Positions 23,726 through 35,792 of a DNA stretch of 64,000 bases are shown here, piece by piece. Both the position numbers and the translations under genes were made by a program. Location: assembly GCF_027244095.1 (NCBI RefSeq), contig NC_069658.1:53245001-53309000 (forward strand), read 5' to 3'. Within the stretch, counting starts at the first letter, position 1; every line of letters begins with the position of its first letter. The DNA comes from Hemicordylus capensis (lineage: Eukaryota > Chordata > Lepidosauria > Squamata > Cordylidae). A model generated the notes under the pieces. That model was not told the DNA's origin. It saw only the letters and a list, made by a program, of their open reading frames with translations, and did not search any database.

Positions 23726-24388
23726 GCTCCACTCCTACTCCTCCCTGCAGGAATAGCAGCAGCAGTTGACTTGGCCCTTCCTCACTGGGCCCTTCGCCAT
23801 GGCTGTTTCTTCCCCTCAGGACACTGATGGGCTTGAGCCCACCCCTCACCTGCCTACCTGCTTCTCCTAATGGCCTTTGTAGCTCTGAGCAGTGGTGATG
23901 GTTGACTGGGTCCTTCCTCGCTGCCGCCATGGCCACTCATTCCTTTCAGGCCTCTGACAGACCCAGGCCTGTCCCTCACCCATCCTTCTTTCTCTCTTCC
24001 CCTCCTTTCTCTCTCTCTCTCTCCCCCCTCCCTTCCTGAGTTAACAGATCCTGTTCATCTTGTTTCCTCATCTAATTTGCACAGTGGCAGCCTCCTTCTC
24101 CTGAAGGGGCTCTTTCCTCCTTCACAACCTCTCTCTTTGCAGACCCCTGCCCACTATCCTTTTATATAGAGAGATTCGTCTCTCCTCTGCAATTTTCCCT
24201 CCAGTAACAGCTGCATTCCAACTGACCTTAACCATTACATGCTCCTCTTCCCCATCTGCATATGGAATTCCCACTGCCCAATCACCTGCAATCTCCTACT
24301 CTGTTACCTCCGATTGGTAAAGCACTGTGTGGGCAAGGCTTGCCATGCACCATTTGCTACAGACCACCTAAGCATTTTTAATATACTA
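23726..24388 (+). repeat. Repeat family B copy
   Basis: Homologous, block by block, to 25270-25785: GCAGCAGTTGACTTGGCCCT, GAGTTAACAGATC, TGTTTCCTCATCTAATT, GCAGACCCCTGCCCACTATC, CCTTTTATATA, CATTCCAACTGACCTTAACC, CATCTGCATATGGAAT. GC- and CT-rich, with no coding potential. Confidence 0.6.
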
Positions 24389-24934
24389 GCCGACCTGCAC
24401 AAAGCATCTGTGTGCTCTTCGGGGCCGCCTATTCCCCCCTCCCTCCTGCCCCCTCCCTCCCTCCTTCCCCTCTCTTGCCCACTTCCCCCTCCCTTCTGCC
24501 CCACTCTCTGTTGACCTCCCCCCTCCTGCCCCACTCTCTTGGCCTCCCTGCCCCTCCTTCCTGCCCCACTCTCTTGCCCTCCCGCTCCCTCTGCTCCCTC
24601 CTGCCCCATTCTCTCTTGCCCTCCCCCCCGCACTGAGCATTTTACTGTGGCAGGTGGCGGGTGGCCATTTTCAGCTGGACCTCACCACTGGTACCTCCTT
24701 ACCGGGTGGCCAAAAAGGGCCCCGCCGCCACTGTTCCTCCTTCTGGGTGGTGAACAGGGATGTCATGCCACCCGTTTCCCTCCCGCCCTGGCCTCGAATG
24801 GGTGCCTGGCCTCTGCGGCCGGGCGCGCTGCAGTGACCATTTCTCCTGGGTGCGCCTCAGCCAATCAGACGCCTCCGCTGGGCACAATCATCTGGGCGCT
24901 GGGACACACATTCCAAGGCACACCCAGGAGAATT

Positions 24935-24976
<42 letters not shown>
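24389..24976 (+). repeat. Repeat family B' copy with GATA tail
   Basis: Starts ACTAGCCGACCTGCACAAAG and CATCTGTGTGCTCTTCGGGG, has a low-complexity CCCTCC/CTGCCC middle, and ends GGCACACCCAGGAGAATTAT with a (GATA)n run at 24937-24976. The inverted copy at 42755-43127 shares both ends (GGTCGGCTAGT; TTAATTCTCCTGGGTGTGCC) but has a different-length middle. Confidence 0.65.
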
Positions 24977-24977
<1 letters not shown>

Positions 24978-25830
24978 CTAGCTTAACCCACGCAAAGCAT
25001 CTGCATGCTAGTACTTGATTGCTCCCCTCACACCTGGCCATAGCCCCCCTCACCTCAGAGATCTCTCCACCCTCACTTGAGCCACATTCCTGCTCCTCCT
25101 CCTTCATCTCATTGCTTCCACCCCCCTCACCCTTCTTGGTCACTCCTCCATCCCTTTATTCGACCCCCCTCACCCCTCTTGGTCATGGCTGCAGCGTTGC
25201 TGGTGCCTGTTGGCCAAGCTGCAGCCCCCTATCCCCAGAGACCTCCCCACCCTCACACGAGCCTCACTCCTGCTCCTCCCCATAAGAGCAGCAGCAGTAG
25301 CAGTTGACCTGGCCCTTCCTTGCTGCCGCCACTGCCATAGCCACTCATTCCCTTCAGGCCACTGACAGGCTTGGGCCCATCCCTCGCCATTCCTTCTTTC
25401 TCTCTTCACCTCTCTTTTTTCTTTCTCTCTCCTCCACTCGCTTCCCCCCCTCTCTCTCCCTCCCTTCCTGAGTTAACAGATCTTATGCATCTTGTTTCCT
25501 CATCTAATTCAAACAACGTCAGCCTCTTTCTCCTAAAGGGGCTCTTTCCTTCCTCACAACCCCTCTCTTCGCAGACCCCTGCCCACTATCCTTTTATATA
25601 TATAGATTCCTCTCCTCTTCAATCAAGATCATCTTCCGTCCTGTAACAGTTGCATTCCAACTGACCTTAACCATCACAGGTCCTATCTGCATATGGAATC
25701 CCCACTGTCCAATCAGATGCTTCTGCTCACGAACTCTTGCGAGAGCTGCCACACATGAGATTAGCCACAGGTATGCCTTACAGAATTAGATAGATAGATG
25801 GATAGATAGATGGATAGATAGATAGATAAC
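24977..25830 (+). repeat. Repeat family B copy with GATA tail
   Basis: Starts ACTAGCTTAACCCACGCAAA, followed by the CCCCTCACCCC block shared with 16105-16335 and the block shared with 23726-24388. It ends CCTTACAGAATTAGATAGAT and a GATA/GATG run (25790-25828). Ends like those of family B' suggest one family with variable interiors. Confidence 0.65.
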
Positions 25831-26051
25831 ATCACTCCTGCAGTTGCAAATTTTAAGTCGCAATGGAACAGCACTGTGCTCTTAGTGTTTTAGAAACATG
25901 CAGCAGTGCGGACAATGCTGAACTGCCTGCATTTCATTGTGCTCTACGTGAGCCAGTGTTTGTCAAGGTTTGTCTTTGTGTCTTGCCCCGCCCTTGCCGG
26001 GATGCTTGTTTTAAGGGAAGTCTTGAGCACTTCTGAGACTCAGGTGTTTTA
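25831..26051. other. Nothing recognised
   Basis: Short stretch between family B and the solo LTR. No feature seen. Confidence 0.4.
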
Positions 26052-26056
26052 GTAGT

Positions 26057-26885
26057 TGTCAGGAACCCACTCTGACATCCCTCTCAAGTCCAGGGAAGTG
26101 ATTTGTTTTTATATTTTATAACAACTTAATTCCAAGTTCTGGGAATTTATTCAGTTATGATTTTCTTTTGCTGCCACCATATGATTACTTATTACTCTGC
26201 TCTCAATGCTCAACATCTTGGTTACGTAGCCTCGTGAGCACAGGATAGGCGTATATGTTCAGTGTACAAATGAAACAAAACTTGAGGTGTAAAACAAAAA
26301 CAAGAATAAGTGTATTGTTTGCAACTGATTGGAATAAAGATCTCTACAAGGCAGGACACATAAACTTCTCTACAAAGTTGCTAAGTACGTCAGCTGTTTA
26401 ACTCTCTGAGTGGTTTATTATTCTTGATAAAATGTAACATTTAGGGAGGTGATATAACTGGGACAGAGGTAAATAAAACTTGGTTTGTAGACTTAGTGAA
26501 TCAACTCAGACTTTCCTATCTGTCACCAGGAGATTTCACTTCTGGGCACCTTTCACATTCAAGGTTTCTTTCCCAGGCTTAACACTCCCCACTTTTAGAG
26601 TACTGCGCCAGTGTACTACTGGGTCCACAGTCTCCACACATTCACCACTCAAATCTCACACAAACCCCTGAACAATCTCTCTTGTTCAGATTACATAAAC
26701 CAATCTCTCTGCTATGCTCTGTCCATCCTAACACTCAGATCCAACTACCTCCAACCCCAACTGTCTTCAACTAACCAACTGTCCTTATTTAAATCCCTCC
26801 CCTTGGACGTTCCATGCCTGGTTACTATGGCAACACACACTCTCACACACGCACTGCCCAGCTCCTAAATGTATGTTCCATCACA
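26057..26885 (+). mobile_element. Solo LTR, 829 bp, with 5-bp target duplication
   Basis: Begins TGTCAGGAAC and ends CCATCACA, the TG...CA pattern of LTRs. It is flanked by GTAGT at 26052-26056 and again at 26886-26890. AATAAA signals at about 26332 and 26470 support the + orientation. No internal region, primer-binding site or coding sequence is attached, so it is the remnant of LTR-LTR recombination. A 5-bp duplication fits Gypsy or class III-type elements. The family was not named. Fossil. Confidence 0.75.
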
Positions 26886-26890
26886 GTAGT

Positions 26891-28130
26891 GTTACAACTA
26901 TCTGTGAAAATGTAGATCTCTCAGTCTGTTGGATATATTTGGATAGCTGAACCACTTTTGTTTCCATTTTAGTGTAAACATTCTGTTGTGTCAGACTTAT
27001 TAAAAACAACACTAGCACTCCATAATATTTCTCTGTTTTTGCTGATATCCTGTCCCCCCCCCATCAGTTTCCTGATAATATTCTTCTTGTGTTCTGATTA
27101 GAACAACAGCGCACTTCCCCTTCCCCCTCACCATCTTATTCCTACACATTAAATAGAGCAGTTTATAGAAAATAGTTAGAATCACTGGAGAACATTTTCA
27201 TTCATGTTGGGTCACATCTGAACAAGGCAGGCTAAGGAAGAAATGAGACCAAGGAAAAGGTTTCTTCCACCCCTGCCTGAACCTGCCCCAGAAATGTTTC
27301 TCTAGCTGATCTAATTTGAGACTCAGAGAGTCACAGAGATGTATCAACTATAAATAAATAAATAATGGATGTCGTGGATTAGAAAGTAACATAAGGGCTG
27401 TTCCATGCTGTGCAAACATTCTTCCTATTCATTCATTATTGCAAACACCCAGGTTGCCTTGAGCAAAGCATGGCATTTTGCCTTTTGAAACCACACTGCC
27501 TTTTGCAATGCATATGGTAAATGGGTTGCTGCACAGAGGGCTGCTTCAATGCTTCCTGCCTAGCATAACTGTAGAGGTTCCCTGCAATGTCATTCGCTGC
27601 TTGAATTCCCTCCCATTGCAAAGCAAGCTCTAGTGTTCCAAGTCCTCTCCCTTTGCAGTGGGTAGACCTGTTTTCAGTTTCTGTTGAGTATTTATAAGCA
27701 TCATAGCTTAACTCCTCCAGTAGCTATTGATAATATAAACAAAAAAAGGTTTTGAAACAGAAAGGAAGGACCTTCCCAGACAGGTTTTCCCCTGATGTGT
27801 GCGGTGGAAATGCACGTTATATGCAATACTCTCCTTTGGAAGACATCTCTTCCCCCTTCCCTTTTGCAGTGTGAAGTTTCATACCTTTCTGAGTGTCTTA
27901 ACAAAAACCCAGGTATCCCTCAGCAACAAGACTCCTAATTTCATACAAGTTAGATATATAATTCACCACTGCTGGATAGAATAAGGTGTAAAGTAAAATC
28001 TGTGATGATTTTAATTCTTATCTGGAAGTAACCTATGATGCATAAATCTATTTAAAAATTACTTCATTGTTAATCATGGCCATGGTTTTTACCCCTGTGG
28101 GAGATGTTCTATATGTGTGCAAGCGGAGTG
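26891..28130. other. Intergenic, nothing recognised
   Basis: No exon or repeat family recognised apart from short simple runs. Confidence 0.4.
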
Positions 28131-28640
28131 TAGAATCAGCATAATGGATCCAAATACAAAGAAAAATAGAGATTTGGATTTTTTTTGCCACATGTGATAC
28201 CAAGGGAATGGTGTATGTAATAAGATGCCCATGTCCTAAACTGTGCATAGGAAAGAGTGTGTGTAAAGTGAGATCAAGAAGACTGGAACACAAATTTAGA
28301 ATTAGAACAGCACACAGTGAATCGCCGATTGTCCCCCATTTTTTAGAAATGGGACATACATGCGAGGACTTTAATTTCTTTGTCCTCTATAGATACACTC
28401 CACTAAGATTTTATTATGAAGATATGAATACTACATTATTAAGGAAAGAGGCATTCTTCATACACCTGTTCAGGACTCATATTGAAGGCCTTAATACCAA
28501 TCAGGATCTCTCATGTTTTTTGGGGGACAACACATTAGGAACAAGATCAATATATCTAGTCACTCTGTAACAGCATTTTGAACAGGAATCTTGGACTTGC
28601 AGGATCAGGAGAGAAGGATGAAGGTATAGCAATTAACTAA
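28131..28640 (+). mobile_element. Penelope-like element fragment (GIY-YIG domain)
   Basis: A 120-codon frame at 28208-28570 reads MVYVIRCPCPKLCIGKSVCK, VRSRRLEHKFRIR, PHFLEMGHTCEDFNFFVLYR and LRKEAFFIHLFRTHIEGLNT. This is the GIY-YIG nuclease end of Penelope/Neptune-type retroelements (V-Y-V-I...L-C-I-G-K, then R-LEH). Only the C-terminal part is seen. Broken remnant. Confidence 0.8.
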
Positions 28641-28929
28641 TCTAGTAGAGAACGCAGTTGTCAGTCATTAGCCCTCCGCGTGCTAAATTGGGGAGTAGTA
28701 TAAGAAAGAAGGGAGTGCATAGAACTAACAAGCATGTCTCCGCAGGCGTAGTACCCTAAACACTGCAGGACGACAAGGCAGTTGTGATAATTAAAGTATG
28801 TTATGTTTAGACCTAAAATGGTAAGTGTTTTCAAGTGGATTTGTGTGGGGAGAACAGCATTTGGCAGAGAAGTGAAAGTTGATGTGAGCTCATATAATGT
28901 GACATGTTGCTCTTCCATTTAAGTGTTAT

Positions 28930-29200
28930 CTGAAGAAGTAATATTCAGTTACAAAACATAAAATCCTTGTTTTAAAACAATAATACAAGGCAGTATCTGG
29001 AAAATCTGTAATATTATGGTACATTGTTTGTTATACTGTACGTTATTTATATTGTACATTGTTTGGGATATTGTACATTGTTTGGTCCCTAAAATGCATG
29101 GTTGGATTACTTATATTATCTCCACCTCGAACAAACTGAGAATGAGAATGCTTTACTGAGAATGAGAATGCACTATTACATCATGATGATAAGTTTCATC
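28930..29200 (+). repeat. Short tandem repeats downstream of the Penelope fragment
   Basis: About four units of a 20-22-bp motif (TATTGTACATTGTTTGG) at 29010-29095, then two units of ACTGAGAATGAGAATGC at 29135-29175. They may belong to the terminal region of the Penelope-like element. Confidence 0.5.
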
Positions 29201-29715
29201 CCTATTGGATTCAACTGGTATTGAACTCCATCAGTTGACTATCAGGACTACAAGATAAGAACTGTTTACACCCAAGTGCCTAATTGAACTATACATCTGT
29301 TTGAGAATTTTGGATTATATTTTTATGCACTTTGTTATATCAAGTGGGAATGTTACTTTAGCTCTGATATGTCTAATATATAAAAGAATTGTGGGTGATT
29401 AGTTTATGTCTTGAGCATTCGTCTTTTAATATATTTAGTCACGGTGTGTTATTCATTTATCTGTGTAATCATGGCCATGAAGCAAGCAAAAGACTATGGC
29501 TGTACTGAAGAAAGGAAACAATTTAATTTTTTTTAAAGCACACACACTGCATTTTTATCAATATATAAATGACGCCCCCCCCCAATGTTTTTTGTAGTTA
29601 TTTATATCAGTAAAAGTGGCTTGTGAATCATCCTGTTAAGCTAACAATCAGCTGAGATAGTTTGGAAATAATTAATCCAATAGTTTCAGGAAGGAAGGTA
29701 CATTTACTTTAGTAT
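29201..29715. other. Nothing recognised
   Basis: AT-rich; may still be Penelope-derived, but no diagnostic motif was found. Confidence 0.35.
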
Positions 29716-30006
29716 AATAATAATAATAATAATAATAATAATTATTATTATTATTATTATTATTATTATTTGATTTCTATACCGCCCTTCCAAAAATGGC
29801 TCAGGGCGGTTTACAAAGAGAAATAACAAATAAGATGGCTCCCTGTTCCCAAAGGGCTCACATTCTAAAAAGAAACATAAGACACACACCAGCAACAGTC
29901 ACTGGAAGTACTGTGCTGGGGGTGGATAGGGCCAGTTACTCTCCCCCTGCTAAATAAAGAGAATCACCACGGTAAAAGGTGCCTCTTTGCCCAGTTAGCA
30001 GGGGAG
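29716..30006 (-). repeat. SINE family A copy
   Basis: Full-length inverse of the copy at 4932: (TAA)n/(TTA)n at 29716-29770, then TTCTATACCGCCCTTCCAAA, AATGGCTCAGGGCGGTTTAC, AGTACTGTGCTGGGGGTGGA, and ending near TTTGCCCAGTTAGCAGGGG. Confidence 0.8.
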
Positions 30007-30732
30007 ATTTATTGATGATATGCTACTTCAGAACATGCAATGGTAGATAGGTTATTGTCTGTTATGGATACTTGGCAATAGCAATAGAAGAATGAAGCAT
30101 AGCAGGTATGGTTTACCCACACTGCCAGTGCTTTCATATTCTGGATGGTGACATAATAACCAATTGCTCAGAAAACCAGAAAGTGAAAATATAAATTAAG
30201 GATATTGATTATCATTTATTGACAGTACTTTGCAACAAGGTTGGGCAGGCTTCTGTGAGCTACTTTTTTATTTTGTCAGAGCTTTGGGAGCTACCAGCAC
30301 AAAATAACAGCATGGGGAGGCGGAGGCTGTCACAAAATGACAATTTGGGGAGGTAGTGCCAGTTGCAAAATGGCAGCTTCTGCAAAAATTTACACTGAGC
30401 GCTTAAGGGATTTAAACATCAAACCCCCTTAATTTCAGGTGAAGTTTGATGCAGGAAAGGAGGAGAGCAAGAGTCTGCTTTGGAAGAAACTTTGGAAGAA
30501 ACTGGAGCAAAAGTCATGGAAGAGAAAGTAAAAACAACCCTGATTAATGTGAGTGAGTTCGTTCAGACACAACATGGAAGCTCAGCTGAATTTCAACATT
30601 CCCAGTTTCTTTTCTTGTCCAAACGCACCTCTGAAGTTCAACCATGGTTCAATTTGGCCCAACAACCTGCCTTTGTAACCAAAGTTTGTAGCTGGTTTGT
30701 TTTAACTGTTTCAATTGGCCATCGTGTTGCAC
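30007..30732. other. Nothing recognised
   Basis: The 89-codon frame at 30480-30749 has no family match and overlaps the CR1 start. Confidence 0.35.
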
Positions 30733-32525
30733 CCAAACTGACCCTGTGACAAGAGAGGATGTTCTAAACGGTCTTAAAAAAATAAAAATTAAAAAATTCC
30801 CAGGGCCAGATGACATCCACCCAAGAGTTCTGAGAGAACTCAAATTTGAAATTGATGATCTAGCAAAAATATGTGACTTGTCCCTACAATCAGGCTCTGT
30901 ACCAGAGAATTGGAAAGTAGCTAATGTAACTCAGATCCAAAAGGATCCAGGGAGGATGAAGGAAACTACAGACCAGTTAGCTTAACTTGATGGAAAGCAT
31001 ACTTAAGGACATATACAGAAGAACAGGCCTTGCTGAATGAGAACCAGCATGGCTTCTGCAAAGGTAAGTCTTGCTTCACTAACCGTTTGGAGTTCTTTGA
31101 GAGTGTCAACAGGCATGTGGATAAAGATGATCCAATTGACATAGTATACTTGGACTTCCAAAAGGCCTTTGACAAATTTCTCCACCAAAGGCTCTTGAGT
31201 AAACTTAGCAGTCATGGGATAAGGGGACAGATTCACGTGTGGATTGGTAATTGGCTGAAGGATGGGAAACAGAGGGTAGGAATAAATGGACAGTTTTCAC
31301 AATGGAGGGAAGAAGTGGGATCCCTGAGGGATCTGGGATCTGTACTGGGCCCAGTGCTCTAACTTGTTCATAAATGATCTAACTAAAGTTGGGGTAAGCC
31401 TTGAAGTGGCCAAATTTCAGATGACACTAAGCTATTTAGGGTAGTTAAATCCACAACAGATTGTCCAAACTGGGTGAGTGGGCGACAAAATGGCAAAAGC
31501 AGTTCAATGTGAGCAAATGTGAAATGATCCATATTGGGGCCAAAAAAAACCCAACTTCACATATACATTGATAGGATCTGAGCAGTCAGTGACTGACCAG
31601 GAGAGAGATCTTGGGGTCGTGTTGGACAGCTTGTTAAAAGTGTTGATTCAGTGTGCAACAGCTGAGAAAAAGGCCAGTTCCATGCTAGGGATCATTAGGA
31701 AGGGGACTGAAAATAAAAATGGTAATATTATAATGCCCTTATACAGATCTATGGTGCGGCCACATTTGGAGTACTGTGTATAGTTCTGGTTACCATATCT
31801 TAAGGACATTGTAGAACTGGGAAAGGTGCAGGAGAGGGCAATCAAGATGATCAGGGGCCTGGAGCACCTTCTTTATGAGGCAAGCATCTGGGGCTTTTTA
31901 GTTTGAAAAAGAGGTGACTACAGGAAGATATGATAGAGGTGTATAAAATTATGCATGGAGTAGAGAGAGTGGACAGAGAGACATTTTTCTCCCTCTCTCA
32001 CAACACTAGAACCAGGGGTCATCCCATGAAACAAGGCCAGGAAATTTAGGACCATCAAATTAAGTACTTTTTCACACAGCGCAAACAATCCATCCCATCA
32101 TCCCCAGTCATGGCCTTTGTGGCTGGGGATGAGGGGGAGTTGTAGTCCAACAACATCTGGGGATGAGGGGGAGTTGTAGTCCAACAACATCTGGGGATCC
32201 AAGGTAAAGAAACCTTGATCTATGGAATTATATGCCATGAGATATGGTGATGGCCACTAGCTTGGATGGCTTTAAAAGGGGCTTAGACAAATTCATAGAG
32301 GACAGGTCTATCAATTGTTACTAGTATGGTGGCTATTGGCCACCTCCAGCCTCAGAGGCAAGATGTCTTTAAATAACAGTTGCAGGGGAGCAGCAGCAAG
32401 AGAGAGGGCGTACTCTAATGTCTTGCCTGTGTGCTTCTCAGAGGCATCTGTTCGGCCACTGTATGAAACAGTATTTTAGACTAGGTAGGCCTTGGGCCTG
32501 AGCCAGCAGGACTGTTCTTATGTTC
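30733..32525 (+). mobile_element. CR1 LINE, second copy, heavily decayed
   Basis: FPGPDDIHPRVLRELKFEID, HGFCKGKSCFTNRLEFFESV, IDIVYLDFQKAFDKFLHQRL and VGINGQFSQWREE follow CR1 order; MPLYRSMVRPHLEYCV is the thumb region. The 3' UTR has GGCCACCTCCAGCCTCAGAG and ends CAGGACTGTTCTTATGTTCT. Many indels and stops. A palindromic-MITE piece with two copies of GGGGGAGTTGTAGTCCAACA lies at 32130-32205. Older than the copy at 16345. Confidence 0.85.
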
Positions 32526-32939
32526 TGGGGTTTATTCTCAGCCTGTTACAAGAGCCCTGCCTCTGCCCACAGAGGTGTTGGCACAGAGTGGCTAAGAAAC
32601 AGCCTCTCCATTAGTTTTCCTCTGGATGCACTTGGGTGAAACCTGCCTAATGACTACTGATGTCACTGCTACCCTAAGCAGTCTGCAACAGTGACTCTTC
32701 TATACTGCTGCTGGACACAGACATTGGCCAGGAGCTGCTTGTTGTTGTTGTTGTTTTGAGGGGGGTGGAGGCCAAGATGATTACAGGAGCCAAAAGCAAG
32801 TCATGAGTGGCTTTCTGCGTTCGCGTGCCATGGGCCAGCACTCTCCTTTCCCTCTAACCAGCTATTATAAGAAAGCTGCAGGCTGTCTCCCTTTGTATAG
32901 CTGCACCATGGCTAGGCTCCAACCAGCTGAGAGCAGCTG
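32526..32939. other. Nothing recognised
   Basis: Contains a short (GTT)n run at 32740-32756. No other feature. Confidence 0.4.
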
Positions 32940-34560
32940 AGGGTGGGTGAAAAGTGTTGAAGCAGCCCATACAGCTTTTCCATGTCGACATCAAGATGGC
33001 AACCAATGGTAAGGAGGGAGTGACGGGACGAAGCATTACCAGAAACTGGGCCATAAAAACTGCCAAAAAGCTAAAAAGCTTGGCTGAAGAGATGTGCCTG
33101 TAGTTGTTTCCTAAAAGCCAACAGGGGTGGAGCAGCTCTAATCCCAGCAGGAAGTGTGTTCCACAGCTCTGGGGCAACTACAGAGAAGGCTTTCCTTTGA
33201 GTCATCACCAGACAAGCCAGCGGCACCCTTAGACGAACCTCCCCTGAAGATCTTAATAGGCAACAGGGTCCATAACAAAGAAGGCATTCTCCTTAATACC
33301 TTGGGCCCATTAAGGGCTTTATAAGTAATAACCAGCACTTTGTATTTTGCCCGGAAACTTATTGGTAGCCAGTGTAGTTCTTTTAGAACTGGAATGATAT
33401 GGTCTCTTTGGGTCATCCTGGACATTTATTTATTTATTTATTTATTTTTACACTTATATCCTGCTCTTCTGCCGAGGAGCTCAGAGCAGTGTACATGGTT
33501 GTTTTTATCCTCACAACAACCCTGTGAGGTAGGTTAGGCTGAGAGATACATGACTGGCCCAGAGTCACCCAGTGAGTTTCATGGTTGAATGGGGATTTGA
33601 ACTTGGATCTTCCTGGTCCTAGTCCAACACTCTAACCACTATGCTATGCTGGCATCAATCTGGCAGCAGCATTCTACACTAACTGCAGTTTCCAGCTTAT
33701 GTGCAAAGGCAGCCCCATGTAGAGTACATTGCAGTAGTCCAGCCTAGAGGTTACCAGCATGTGCACCACTGTCTTAAGGGCACTTACTTCCAGGAAAAGG
33801 CGCAGTTGGTGAATCAGCCAACGCTGATAGAAAGCACTCCTGGCCACCGGCTCCACCTGAGGTATCAGAGAGAGGCTTGGGTCCAGAAGCATTTATACCC
33901 CAACTACAAACACGTTCCTTCCAGGGAAGTGTAATCCCATCCAGAATTGGCAGATCTATCCCATTTCCCAAACTGCGGCTTCCTACAATGAGCAGCTCCA
34001 TCGTGTTTGGATTCAGTCTGTTTGTTATCCCTTGTCCAGCCCATTACTGCCTCCAGGCAGACATTTAGGGAAGTTATGCCATTGAGCGTGCGACCAGCAA
34101 CATGTGTCGGACCTGAGACCACTTGGGAAAGACCCATAGTTGTCATGGCCATTATGAACTCCCAAGCTGCTCCAGATAATTCAGTCCCAAAGTGAACGCT
34201 GAAGTCACCCATCACCATTAACCTGGGCATTTCCAATGCCAACTCTGCAACCAAATCTGACAGCTTAGTTAGGGATTCTGTTGGGAAGCAGGGTGATCGG
34301 TGCATCAACAGAAATCCCAATCTATCCTTGGTCCTCAAGTACACTCCCAATATAGGCAGGTGCTCTGACAGGGATTCTGATAAGGGATATATTGTTCTTA
34401 TAAACCACGGCCACTCCACCTCCCTGCCCACATCCCACCCCCCACCGTTGCACCTGACAGGGCCCAGAGAGAAAAGGGCAGGGAAGCAGGGAGAACTTTA
34501 ATATGGCATGGCATGCTTCCATTCAGCCAGGCAATCAGATCCGCATTATTGGTTGGAGAG
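32940..34560 (-). mobile_element. L2-like LINE, internally deleted
   Basis: On the - strand: ILGVYLRTKDRLGFLL and LMVMGDFSVHFGTELSGAAW (endonuclease, 33904-34431), then [20 protein letters not shown] joined directly, DLPILDGITLPWKERV, VHMLVTSRLDYCNVLYMGLP and [20 protein letters not shown] (33138-33425). The catalytic palm between GDFSVHFG and [11 protein letters not shown] is missing, so it has lost most of the reverse transcriptase. A tRNA-derived SINE is inserted at about 33424-33652. Confidence 0.75.
33424..33652 (-). repeat. tRNA-derived SINE in the L2-like LINE
   Basis: The - strand opens GCCAGCATAGCATAGTGGTT, then CAAGTTCAAATCCCC (B-box-like), GCCTAACCTACCTCACAGGG, TTGTTGTGAGGATAAAAACA, and ends GCAGGATATAAGTGTAAAAA with an (AAAT)n tail. 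The layout fits the Sauria/MIR-like reptile SINE type. A truncated relative lies at 58885-58990. Confidence 0.75.
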
Positions 34561-35319
34561 GGAGGGAGGGAGGGAGAGTTACTTCAGATAAACCTGGGAG
34601 CTACTAGTATCTCCCTAGCTATCTAATGCCTGCCCCTGCTCTAAACTACTATTCCATGAGAATGATTTCCCTAAACCTGGAACTTGGCAATTATGTCTAA
34701 AATGACTGAACTCATTATGTTATACAAAGGTAAAGAAATTGTGTTCCTATTTTACCGATAAGACACATCACAATTTAACATGGACCTTCCCCCTGATGAG
34801 GCTTTTCACCGTTGTAAATATTCTATGTCCTGTGCATGATTGCTATTTTAGGATTTGTTAATAAAAATGAAATAAAATTAAAACAATTAAGAAAAGAAAA
34901 TGCTACAGACTTAATACCGGATGGAATTAGTTAAAAGTATCCCCATTCATTACTACAACCTGGTTTTAATTTGGGGGAACACTCCAAGGCAAATAGAAGT
35001 TATTAGGAGAAGCTGAATCTCATCTAGGTTAATGTCCACATTCTGTCCAGATCACATGACATGCTATTATTACCTCAGAGCTGAGATATATGATGAGCAA
35101 AATTGGTGCAGTCTTAGACTGGATTGTAACACTTAATTCTTTCTTTCTCTCTCTCCCTCCCTCTCCCTCTCCCTGCATTTGTCTGGTCCCTTTGTAGAAT
35201 GCCCTGCCTAGCTCATATTAGCAGCTGAAGGACAAGACTAGGACAAGCACACTTCTCCTTGATGTTCTAATTTACTGTGTTCAGGAAACTGTATATGGGT
35301 GAACATTCAAACATACTAC
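34561..35319. other. Nothing recognised; CT-rich run at 35140-35175
   Basis: A pyrimidine-rich simple stretch only. No gene or repeat family recognised. Confidence 0.4.
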
Positions 35320-35607
35320 TAGGAGAGGAGGGCTGGTCTTGTGGTAGCAAGCATGACTTGTCCCCTTAGCTAAGCAGGGTCTACCCTGGTTGCATATGAA
35401 TGAGAGACTAGAAGTGTGAGAACTGTTAAGATATTCCCCTTAGGGGATGGAGCCGCTCTGAGAAGAGCATCTAGGTTCCAAGTTCCTAAGATAGATTCCT
35501 GTCTGCAACCTTGGAGAAGCCACTGCCAGTCTGTGAAGAAAATATTGCGCTAGATAGACCAGTGGTCTGACTCAGTATATGGCAGCTTCCTATGTTCCTA
35601 TGTTCCT
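35320..35607 (+). repeat. 5S-headed SINE, near full length
   Basis: GCTGGTCTTGTGGTAGCAAG, AGCTAAGCAGGGTCTACCCT, GGTTGCATATGAATGAGAGA (5S-like internal promoter), AGGGGATGGAGCCGCTCTGA, TGCAACCTTGGAGAAGCC and GACTCAGTATATGGCAGCTT, ending TTCCTATGTTCCTATGTTCC. Same family as 9652-9953 and 58996-59386. Confidence 0.85.
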
Positions 35608-35792
35608 CACCTACAATCACTCCTCCAAGGGAAACCAGAATCTAATGCATGCTGCAAAGTCCTGAAACTTCTCCGTGCTCGGAGAAGTGAGGCCACCAAA
35701 GCAGTATAACACGGTATTCACTTTTATCATCAAGCACTCCAGCACCCCTATATTAGCTTGAAGCTTCTTGCATTAGCATATAACCACATATA

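Noticed and set aside
24937-24976. Regular GATA repeats as a CRISPR-like array
   Set aside because: A tetranucleotide microsatellite without spacers, in a vertebrate genome.
28208-28570. GIY-YIG frame as a host nuclease gene
   Set aside because: The sequence order is that of Penelope-like elements, and no host SLX1-type context or exon structure is present.
35320-35607. 5S rRNA-like sequence as a 5S gene
   Set aside because: Only the internal promoter blocks match 5S rRNA. The rest is a SINE body with a repeated TTCCTATG tail.
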